A stretch of 64,000 bases of DNA from Gaeumannomyces sp. JS-464. Lineage: Eukaryota > Ascomycota > Sordariomycetes > Magnaporthales > Magnaporthaceae. This document shows positions 56,417 to 64,000 of the stretch, one piece after another; the stretch's first letter is position 1; every line of letters begins with the position of its first letter. The notes beneath the pieces are model-generated. The model was not told the origin of the DNA. It searched no databases and saw only the letters and a program-made list of their open reading frames with translations. The stretch is taken from assembly GCA_002197995.1 (NCBI GenBank), contig NGZR01000006.1, positions 2,841,001 through 2,905,000 on the forward strand. Direction: 5' to 3'. Made by a program: the position numbers and the translations under genes.

Positions 56417-57517
56417 CCTTTGGGCTCTTTTGCCCAGCCTCTTAGCTGCGTCAAACATGCTCGCATCTTCGGCACACCTCAAATGCCTGGCACGCACAGC
56501 GCTCTATCTGACGGTGTGGGCGGCTTCTTCCTCCCGCAAAGAGCCACGATGCGCGGGGGCTTGGTTGGCCAATGGCTGATGTGGCGGCGTCGACAATGTC
56601 TCGCCAAAGTCTCGCAAGCACGCACGTCGCAAGAACACGGAACATTCGCTCCCACGAGGCGGGCGGAGTGAGCACGAGATTGGGGGAGAAGCCATGGCCC
56701 TCACTGCTGGCGACCCACTCCACTCCCCACACCACAACCCCTTCCCACTCAACCTAGCGCTCCCAGGAAGCCGGTCGGTGCGGGCAGCCAAAGACGCCGA
56801 CCAGCAGGCCAGCGCTGCTCAACGCTACCTAGCTCTGGTGACACTTGTCCGGAGGGGACAGACCGAGAGAGCTCAACGCTGGCCTGCCCTCGTCAAAGCT
56901 GTCAAAACTGACAGGTCACTACTGGGCGGGCGCACCAGACGAGGCGCCGCGGCTTCGTGCAGCTGACAAAAGGCACTTGCGGCATCCTGCATATCTGCCC
57001 TTGAGCCGAGCTGTCCTCTCGGTTCAAATCGAAAAAGAAAAAAAAAGGGAAGTAAAAGTAAGCCGCTTGCGAGTGGTGATGTCGTGGGCTGCGCCCCGGC
57101 TGCCCATCCGTCCACCAAAACGCGTCGGAAATTTCCGACCCTAGTCTCTCTCTCTTTTTTTTTTTTTTTTTCTTCTTCTTTTCCTTCTCCCGCGGTTGTC
57201 CATCAAAATTGTCCTTGTGCCGCCACCGGCTGGCCGTGCCACCCCCGTAGCCGACATGCGCTGCACCCGCTGCAGGACAAGGTATGTATGGTGTTTCGTG
57301 GTTTCCTCGCCCCTCCAGCCCCGAGAGCTGTTTCCAAACGGGCAAGGCTTGTCCTCGAGCGTGTTTCCTTGTCCAGCCTAGGCACATGTATAGCACAAGT
57401 CACCATTGGCCGCACAAGACGGGGCGCGGGCGTGGGATGCGTTCCAACACGGCACCACCAGGAGTTTTGCATGGGCACATCCCATGTCTGATGTCTCTGT
57501 TGCTACCGCTGCCCATC

Positions 57518-57525
57518 TATATAAA
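57518..57525 (+). promoter_or_regulatory. Candidate TATA element upstream of the OTUB-type gene
   Basis: TATATAAA occurs 465 bases before the ATG at 57,990. It is a simple match, and the long leader it implies is unproven. Confidence 0.3.
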
Positions 57526-57855
57526 CGGGGAAAGGGGCCGGCGGTCAGACGCTGTAGGCAGAGGTAGCATCCGGCTCCCAACCCTTGGGTCTATGTCCAT
57601 GGGTGGCCGCGCGCGAGATCGAAAGGATTTGCTGCCTTGCTGCGTATTCTTCTTTATTTCCCTGGCGGCCCCCTCACTGACAGGGGCAGCAGCAAGCTTG
57701 CATGTGCATGGAGCGCAACCCTCCTCGCTCGCCCACCACAGGTGTTTGGAGCGGCTGCCCCATCGCTTATAAGCAGACCGGTCTGCTGTTTTCTGCTGGC
57801 TCGCCTGCTGCCCCGGCACTTCCTCTTTCCGTCACCTCGGGGCGAACACGGGCAG

Positions 57856-57875
57856 ACTGGACTGGACTGGACTGG
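57856..57875. repeat. ACTGG pentanucleotide repeat, four units
   Basis: Four perfect ACTGG units lie about 115 bases upstream of the deubiquitinase start codon. Confidence 0.9.
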
Positions 57876-57989
57876 ACACGCCAAGCGAGCCTGGTAGGGA
57901 CGGTTGACGATCGTCAGAGCCGCAAGCACCGGCAGCGCCAATTGGCCTCGTACGGGTGGACACACTACCTGCCTGGGTTGCAAAAAGAC

Positions 57990-60343
57990 ATGTTCCATCC
58001 GCAGCCCACGCCATACGGCGCGTCGTTTGGCAGCTATGGCCTGAGTAACGGCTTTGTTGGTGGCGGGTTCCAAATCCAAGGCGCGCATCCCGCGCAAACG
58101 CACGGCTTCGTTGGCAGCAGTGCTGGTTGTGGGTGCAGTGGATTCCCAGGTGGGCAGCAGCACCTCCAAGCCTTTGGTCAGCTCCAGCAGGCCCACAGTC
58201 AAGAACACCACCACCACCACCACCACCGCCACCCGCAGCAGCTCCTCGCTCTGGCGCCCGCCTTCCACACCAACCACCACCGCCGCCACCATTACCAGAG
58301 TCAGCAGCGCCAGCACCAGCACCAGCACCAGCACCAGCACCAGCAGCACCACCCACACTCCAACCACAACGCGAACTCGCCTCATCGCACCATCGCCGAA
58401 ATGGAGGCCGCCTCGCCCCAGGACGAACTCGCCGCCCAAGAAGCCGCCGCGCGCGACTACCAGCCACAGCTCGAGGTGAGCAGGCCTTGATGATTCCTTG
58501 GCTGATGGTGGCCACAATTTAATTCTCCGCCGCCCTTCCCCGCATTCTGCCCGTGCCCCCACGATGCTGGATCCGGATGGAGCCTGGCCTGAGCGAGTCT
58601 GAATCGAAGCCAGCTAACCTCGACCCAACGCGCCCTCCAGGGTCCCCTCGTCGGCGACAGGACCACGAGCCACGCCATCACCGACCAGTACGCCAAGGCC
58701 GATCCCGTCTACGTGGAAAAGACCATTGTGAGCAATATCTATCTAGCCTAGGCTCTGCCCGCCGTCGGCCCCAATCGATCGACAGCACAACCGCCTGCTG
58801 ACTCTTGTCCACTCCATCTCGCAGGCTCTGCCCCAGACCTACTCGCACTACCGCCCCATACAAGGAGACGGCAACTGCGGCTGGAGAGGTATGGACGCCG
58901 GCGAGCTGGATGCTCATCCCCTAGCTCGCAAAGCCCCATGCGGCACGTCCAAATACGCTCGCTGATCACGCAACCACGCACGCTCCAGCAATCGGCTTCG
59001 GCTACTTCGAGACCCTCATCCTGACGGCCACCCCGGCCAAGATCGCCGACGAGATCGCCCGCCTCGCCGAGCTGGACCAGTACATAGAAAATGTCGGCGG
59101 CTTCCAGCGCTTCCTGTGGGAGGACATGGCCGAGGAGACCATGCTCATCCTCGCCGACATCCAGGCCAATCTGGCCAACCCGGACGCCGCCCTAGCCTCT
59201 TTGCAGGCAAAGTTTAACGACCCTGAAGTCTCCAACGCCGTCATCTACCACCTCCGCCTCCTGGCCGCCTCGTACCTCAAGGGGAACGTCGACAACTACG
59301 AGCCCTTCATCGGGGGCAGCGCCAAGGACTACTCGGCCGGCACCATCGAGCCCACCAACCGTGAGATCGAGCATGTCGGCATCATCCTGCTCGTCGAGGT
59401 TCTGCTCAAGCCAGCTGATTTCGTCCTCGAGATCGTCTACCTGGACCGCACTCCCATGTCCAAGGCCAACACGTATCGCTTCCCCGATGAGACCAACGCC
59501 CGGGCCGAGTCGGACCTTGGCCCGGTCGTGCGCCTGCTCTACCGACCTGACCACTACGACATACTCTACAAACCTCCGCCTGCCCCTGTAGACGTCCAGG
59601 TCCATCGTGCTGCCGCCTTTACGCAGCAGTTCCAGATCGCCCCGTCCGGCATTGCTCCATGCGGTCCAATGGAGACCGCAGTGGACTTTGGCTTGCTCCT
59701 CGCCATGACTTCTACCTACAACCCCGGTGCCGGGGACCCTTTGAACTCCATGCTCCCGTTCGACATGGGCCCAGCCGCCGCCTACACACCCAGCCCGGAG
59801 GCACAACCGCCGCAACCATGGGGCGAGGCACCGTGTTCCGAGCCGCTGCCTATCCGCCACACGCCCGCCGCTTCAGCCTCGCCAACGTGCAGCATCATCA
59901 CAACCCACACACAGCACCAGTCGCAATCGCCGCCAATGCAGCAACAACCCGAGCACCAGCAACAACACCCAGAACACGCACAAAGCACGGTGCCCATGAC
60001 GCCCTCCCCTACCATCACAACACACCCGATGCGCTTTAGCAAGTACAGCTTTCCGACGAAGACACTCGAGGGGGTTTCGGACGTGAAGTCGGTCGAGGAA
60101 CAGGCCATGGCCTTCGCCGCCGTGACGGAGTCTCACCCCATGGCGACGCGGGCATTCCGGGATAGCTACTTCAATACTGCCCACTTCAACAACCCCAACT
60201 TCCAACCAGTGGAGTATCGCCGCCCTCACCCCGGCGAACACCGCCGTTCGACGGACGATGATGCTTCCGACGGGACAAGCGGCGCCACAAAACGCAAAAA
60301 GAAGGACAACCCGATCAAGATCGAGCCGAAAGAAGAGATCTGA
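57990..60343 (+). CDS. OTUB1-like deubiquitinase (peptidase C65) with a His/Gln-rich N-terminus
   Basis: It cleaves ubiquitin chains. Four exons (57990-58475, 58641-58727, 58825-58888, 58989-60343) give 663 residues, no frameshift. The C65 core has YSHYRPIQGDGNCGW, with the Asp and nucleophilic Cys at about 207-209, and AIGFGYFETLI. Further features are FQRFLWEDMAEETMLILADI, SNAVIYHLRLLAASYLKGN, NREIEHVGIILLVEVL and LLYRPDHYDILYK, with the catalytic His near 401. Residues 1-160 are low-complexity, with seven consecutive His and alternating His-Gln repeats encoded by CAC and CACCAG repeats (about 58,205-58,352). After the core come about 250 residues rich in Pro/Gln and a basic end (TKRKKKDNPIKIEPKEEI). 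Both extensions are far longer than in animal OTUB1, which is about 270 residues. Confidence 0.9.
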
Positions 60344-60926
60344 TCAGACCAATGAATGAGGCCGGCATGCTAGACATCATCAGATACCTACACGACGGAG
60401 CACCGGAACGATATGGCTTTTCCTTGGCAGCATGGGAGACGCGGAACTGCGACCGGCGACTTGACCAGGGATAATTGAGCGAGCTTTCAACGAACAACAT
60501 TGGTTTCTGCTTTTTGATTTCACTGAGTCTTGTTAATTTCTCATTTTGTACTTATCCGTGGCAGCACGAACACGATGCGCCGCCAATAAACTTAATCCAT
60601 AGCCCCTCGTTTCCTTGGGCCCGAGTCTGCTGGTTTTGCACAGTTTATTGCCTGCGTTGCTTTGGTTGGCCTGCACCACATTGTTCTACGGGGATACGCA
60701 TTTTCGGCCTTGATTTCGCGCAGATGAGGGTGCCGTTTGTATCCATTCCTTTCCCAAACACAAGACGGGGCATTAGGAGCGGCATTGCGTGGTACTGGTG
60801 GTGTTTGTGTGCTTTGCTTCAGAGATCCGGATGAGACTGGCAGCATGAGAAGAAGGGTGGATACGGGGATGGGGCGAAAAACAAGGTGTGAGAAACCACG
60901 AGCCGGTAGCGAGCAATTTAACATGT
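60344..60926. other. Convergent intergenic region
   Basis: This is 3' flank of the deubiquitinase and LIPB genes. It is AT-richer than the coding neighbours and has no gene. Confidence 0.5.
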
Positions 60927-62113
60927 TCATTCTCTTTGGCTTTCAACGGCCTTCTCTTTTGGATGTAGCAGTCCAACTTGTGGGGAATCGGGGTTTGGCC
61001 TGGCTGGCCACAGGCGCGACTCCTCTTCTATCAGCCTGGCCTCGTCGGCGACGTCTGCCACGAGCTGCTGTACTTCCTCCTCACCCACCGTCTGCACGGC
61101 CAGCTCGGCAGCGCCGTGGTCGGGACCGCCGTCACCGCCGCCGCCGCCGCCGCCGATGCGGGCGGCAAACTCTGCGGCCCAGGCGTCGGCGACGGCGCGG
61201 CCGGCGTCTGCTGGGTCTAGCGGGTCCGGGCCGACGCGGCTGCTGCTGTGCTCGTCTCTGAGGCGTAGCTCCTCGGCGATCGAGGTTACATGCTTGCCCT
61301 CGAGGCCGCAGGGGACGAAGCGCAGCCAGGGGTTGGCGGCAAGGTCCGCGTCTTGCACGGCGGCCGACGACGACGACGTGACGGGCGTGGAGAGGTTGAG
61401 GGCGAGGCCGAGGCCGGTCACGTGGCGGCGCAGGTGGACGCCCATGGCGGCGACCTTGCGGGTCTCGCCCGTCGCGGCGCTGGTGAGCCAGACGCCGGGG
61501 TCGCAGGTGGTGGCGCCGTCGAGGCCCCAGAGCCGCCCGAGCACGGCGACGGTCACGTCCTGCAGGAGGCTGGCGTACTCACGGACGCCAAAGGGGCGGT
61601 GGTGGCGGTGGCGGCGCGGGCTGGCGACACCACCTTTGAGGTCGATGACGGGCCACATGACCAGCTGCCCCGGCCCGTGGTACGTCGTCAGGCCGCCGCG
61701 CTCAGAGCGGAGGACGACGGGCTCGTATGGGGCGGGGGTGGGGTGTTGAGCGAGCTGCGGTGGGTGGTGGGGTGGTGGTGGAGCGGCCTGGCTAGGACTT
61801 GCAGCTCGGGCGGGAGGGTGTGGTGGCGCGGATGGCAAGGTTGGGTTTTGCCATAGGAGGAGGAGGAGGAGGAGGAGGAGTGCTGGCGGCGGCCGAGGGT
61901 GTATGTCGGGGTGGGCGCGAAGGTCACGACGGCGGGTGGGGGTGGGGAGGAGGAGGACGACGACGACGACGAAGCCTTAAAGTCGAGCTGGGCGCGTTGC
62001 AGGCGGGCCTGGATGGCGGCGGCGACGCAGTAGCTCGGGTACGTTGCCTGGGCGGCGTCGGACGGCAGGTGGATGTGCCGCAGGTACGGCTGGAGCGTAG
62101 TGGTGCGTGTCAT
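60927..62113 (-). CDS. LIP2: Lipoyl(octanoyl) transferase, LipB type
   Basis: This mitochondrial enzyme transfers octanoyl groups from acyl carrier protein to lipoate-dependent enzymes. It encodes about 395 residues in one exon if one lost base is allowed in the G-rich run (plus strand) at 61,731-61,744. The signature RGGLTTYHGPGQLVMWPVID is complete. Next come the catalytic Lys context RKVAAMGVHLRRHVTGLGLA and the PCGLEGKHVTSI segment, including the conserved Cys. Between the N-terminal strand (TFAPTPTYTLGRRQ) and the active site are Ser and Pro/His-rich runs of low complexity. The C-terminal 80 residues, with a Gly run, are a fungal extension. The ATG at 62,113 leads straight into LQPYLRHIHLPSDAAQATYP; a longer in-frame start at 62,224 might add a targeting peptide. 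Confidence 0.88.
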
Positions 62114-62610
62114 GGTGGAGGGCGGGCGGGCTGGCTGACGTAGGGGGCTCTCTGGTGGAGGATGTTGAAGGTGGTGGTGGTGTGGTGCGAGTTGGATTGG
62201 ATTTCCATCGCGTCGGGCAGCCAAGGCATGCGTCGCCTACCGTCACACCCCTCCTAATCGTCACCCCTCTAGCTCCCCGCCCCGCCTGGAATGTGGGGCG
62301 CGATGATGCTGGTTTGCAGGGACGGCCCGCCGTGGAAGTCGATGAACTCCCCCTCCAACCCAAGTTTGGAACCTGAAGGGAAGGAGCGGGACGGCACGCT
62401 GGATGGCGCGCAGCCGGTCAAGACCGAGGCAGAGGCTGGATTCTATTTCTCTACCCTTTTTGGTTATCATTTTGATGACGCTTATTCTCGCTCCAACGAT
62501 CGAACCGAAATTTACCACAAGTGTTGTGCTAACATGCATGCTTATTGGATCCACTGGAAAATGTCCAGCTCTCCCAGGCCCCGCGAAACAAGTCTCAAAA
62601 TGCAGCATAT
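62114..62610. other. Intergenic region
   Basis: This is the promoter region of the LIPB-type gene and the 3' flank of the next minus-strand gene. No other feature is seen. Confidence 0.5.
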
Positions 62611-63276
62611 TCACTCGCAATCCTTGCATCGCGCGTGAACCCTGCAGTGCCAGCACGTCCATTCCATATCAGACACCGACACATGGCAGTTGCAGCAGGC
62701 CCAGCCACGCTCGCGGCTTCCATCCTGCTCTGCGGGCGGCGCCTTGGTGACCTCGCGCGGCTCTTCGATCACGGGCGCCTCCCTGCAGAAGTGCGCAAAC
62801 GTCTCGGCCGGACACTGGTCCAGGAGGCCCTGGATGTGCCCGCCGGATCCCGTGCTGCTGGTCCGCCGGTGCGCCAACCGGGGCATCACCTCGCGGTGCG
62901 GAATGTCCAGCATCTTGTCGTCGTCCCTGGATATCTTATCGAGCGTCTTTCTTAAGCTTCTACCAGCCTTTGTAAACCTCTGCCAGAGCTTTCTTATCTT
63001 GCTGCTGAATACAGACTTGCCGTCGTCGTCGTCGCCGTCGTCGTGAGCCGTCGCCGGCGCCGGTGCTGGCTGGCTGAGCGTCTCCCGTACCCGCTTCTCC
63101 AGGTCGCTCTCCGCGGCACAGAGGGCCGACAGCGCGCTGGGGCCGCCGGCGGACGGGCTCGAGAAGAGGCCCGGGTCGAGCTTGGGGAACTGGAACTTGT
63201 CCGTCGACTTGTCCGCCCCAATGTGTGCCTCGGAGGCCTGCTCCTCGGTCCCTCTGCCCGACAACGGCTCAGCCAT
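62611..63276 (-). CDS. Hypothetical protein with a C-terminal zinc ribbon
   Basis: I do not recognise the family. The frame encodes 221 residues from MAEPLSGRGTEEQ; this ATG has a good context (GGACAATGG), though the frame stays open upstream. The first 80 residues are polar, with DLEKRVRETLSQP and an acidic run. The middle is strongly basic (SSKIRKLWQRFTKAGRSLRK) and could form an amphipathic helix. The C-terminus has a compact cysteine cluster, GWACCNCHV, then WTCWHCRVHARCKDCE, ending at the stop codon. This spacing (two CxxC-type pairs plus extra Cys/His) suggests one or two zinc-binding knuckles, as in small fungal proteins of unknown role. Confidence 0.6.
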   Translation of the reverse strand: MAEPLSGRGTEEQASEAHIGADKSTDKFQFPKLDPGLFSSPSAGGPSALSALCAAESDLEKRVRETLSQPAPAPATAHDDGDDDDGKSVFSSKIRKLWQRFTKAGRSLRKTLDKISRDDDKMLDIPHREVMPRLAHRRTSSTGSGGHIQGLLDQCPAETFAHFCREAPVIEEPREVTKAPPAEQDGSRERGWACCNCHVSVSDMEWTCWHCRVHARCKDCE

Positions 63277-63809
63277 TGTCCTCTTTGCGGAATCGAACTG
63301 CAGCTTGACACGAAACATTGCCAGCGATATCGTCCGCCGCATAGCACGATGGGGGCTGGCTGTTGCTGCTAGCTGACAAGGATAATGACGCGGTACTGCG
63401 CCGGCCCAGGAGACGACCATCGCTTGCTTACGGACAATGGTTCGGCTGGTTTTATAATAGGTGAATGAGAGACTGAGATCTCTTTGCAAAGGGAGCATTG
63501 TGAGCCCGGCGGGATGAATGGACTGCCTGGTGTGGCTACAACAAAGAATTGCTCCCAACAACAAGTGTGAAAACGCCTCCTGGTCTTTGAAGTGTATAAC
63601 CCATCAAAGGCGGGAGACTTTTTATTCAAGCAAGACCATCGTCTGCTCGCGCCGCGGTAACGACCTGGTGGTCTAGGTGCCATGGATGGGCGTTAGGCGG
63701 CTGGCTGCACGGGTTGGTGCTTTTTACAATGCAGAGAAAGTCGGGGAACCTCTGCAGAAAGAAAAGGAAGGGGCAGGGAACAGCAGGCAGGGAAAGCCAC
63801 GGAAAGGCC
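63277..63809. other. Intergenic region before tRNA-Ile
   Basis: This is the leader or promoter of the zinc-ribbon gene and the downstream flank of the tRNA gene. No further gene was recognised. Confidence 0.45.
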
Positions 63810-63814
63810 AAAAA
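63810..63814 (-). terminator. RNA polymerase III terminator of tRNA-Ile
   Basis: This is the first run of at least four T on the minus strand after the tRNA (TTTTT). It leaves a 44-base 3' trailer, unusually long, that holds the minihelix at 63,816-63,855. Confidence 0.65.
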
Positions 63815-63815
63815 G

Positions 63816-63855
63816 TGAGGATTCCGGAGCTTGAACCGGATTGCTGGAGACCTCA
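63816..63855 (-). ncRNA. tRNA-like minihelix in the tRNA-Ile trailer
   Basis: Four bases after the tRNA end there is an outer stem TGAGG/CCTCA and an inner 5-bp stem TCCGG/CCGGA. The inner stem closes a loop, TTCAAGCT, that resembles a T-loop and a B-box (GGTTCAAGCTC). The order of an acceptor-like and a T-arm-like stem looks like half a tRNA lacking the D and anticodon arms. It could be a decayed tRNA gene or a processed structure. Function unknown. Confidence 0.45.
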
Positions 63856-63858
63856 TAA

Positions 63859-63932
63859 TGCTCACTACCAGGGTCGAACTGGCGACCTTCGCATTATTAG
63901 TACGACGCTCTAACCAACTGAGCTAAGCGAGC
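63859..63932 (-). tRNA. tRNA-Ile (anticodon AAU)
   Basis: This 74-nt cloverleaf has no intron. The acceptor stem GCTCGCT/AGTGAGC has seven pairs including one G-U. The D arm is GCTC AGTTGGTTA GAGC, and the anticodon stem is TCGTA/TGCGA. The anticodon loop CTAATAA gives anticodon AAT. The variable loop is AGGTC. The T arm is GCCAG TTCGACC CTGGT, and the discriminator base is A. Both internal promoter boxes are intact. Confidence 0.95.
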
Positions 63933-64000
63933 TGGTTTGCTATTGATTGGCTGCTGAGGCACCGAGAGGCGTAGATATGCTTCCCTGTTTTTTTCTTTGT

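Larger units (their letters stand above)
52356..57989. other. 5.6-kb gene-free region
   Basis: I see no conserved protein, tRNA or transposon on either strand. Notable simple features are a long TG-rich stretch at about 53,010-53,040, a 21-base T run (56,396-56,416), a CT/T tract at about 57,147-57,185 (T-rich on the plus strand), and ACTGG tandem units at 57,856-57,875. Part of the right end must be the promoter and leader of the deubiquitinase gene. This is the largest unexplained interval of the window, along with 25.6-29.4 kb. Confidence 0.45.

Noticed and set aside
4449..62113. Programmed frameshifting as the cause of the many shifts
   Set aside because: The shifts occur at variable places, in both directions, without a shared slippery site or downstream structure that I can see, and cluster at C/G runs as sequencing errors do. 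Kept only as a remote alternative in the findings.
1..64000. CRISPR arrays, bacterial operons, riboswitches or phage genes
   Set aside because: The window is clearly eukaryotic, with spliced genes and a eukaryotic tRNA. No spaced direct repeats of CRISPR type were seen.

Overview
This window comes from a filamentous ascomycete, most likely a Sordariomycete. Its genes carry short GT-AG introns (mostly 50-120 nt) and are GC-rich with C/G-ending codons. The gene set is typical of that group: PTH11/CFEM-type seven-helix receptors, a Dal5-type permease, RHO3, a Sur7/PalI protein, COP9 subunit 2 and Cwc25. Two transposon relics at the left edge show damage that looks like repeat-induced point mutation (RIP). 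I cannot name the species.

Layout. Bases 1-2.6 kb are an AT-rich, RIP-type ruin of a Ty3/Gypsy element whose gag is still readable on the minus strand. Bases 2.8-4.26 kb hold a dead PIF/Harbinger DNA transposon. Next to it, at 4.45-5.4 kb, lies a PTH11-like receptor gene that has lost its 5' end. From 6 to 21 kb come accessory and transport genes: an ABM-fold protein, a serine carboxypeptidase, a GH105 hydrolase, a Dal5-like permease, a concentrative nucleoside transporter, a DUF1275 membrane protein and a CFEM receptor. From 21 to 32 kb come a CHCC-type zinc protein, a heavily frameshifted DUF1479 gene, 3.8 kb of gene-free DNA and a secreted M28 peptidase. From 32 to 64 kb the content is mostly housekeeping: an AAA+ ATPase, a Nudix hydrolase, a PNPOx-like flavoprotein, a mitochondrial biotin carboxylase (methylcrotonyl-CoA type), a MET1-type siroheme synthase, Sur7/PalI, RHO3, CWC25, CSN2, an OTUB-type deubiquitinase, lipoyl(octanoyl) transferase, an unknown zinc-ribbon protein and tRNA-Ile(AAU).

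How the genes relate. I see no biosynthetic cluster, defence island or operon-like system. Several neighbours are convergent (ABM/carboxypeptidase, M28/AAA, Nudix/PNPOx, biotin carboxylase/MET1, OTUB/LIPB). Two pairs are divergent and share short promoters (PNPOx/biotin carboxylase; CWC25/CSN2). Three mitochondrial or cofactor functions (biotin enzyme, siroheme, lipoate) occur in the right half, but nothing shows they are co-regulated.

The most important observation is about the sequence itself. Thirteen otherwise well conserved reading frames contain about 26 single-base gains or losses, mostly missing C/G in short C/G runs, and they include genes expected to be needed (LIPB, MET1). I read these mainly as sequence or assembly errors, so those genes are annotated as genes with frameshifts and not as pseudogenes. 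DUF1479, with nine shifts, and the truncated receptor may be truly broken. The other notable item is a tRNA-like minihelix in the trailer of tRNA-Ile.
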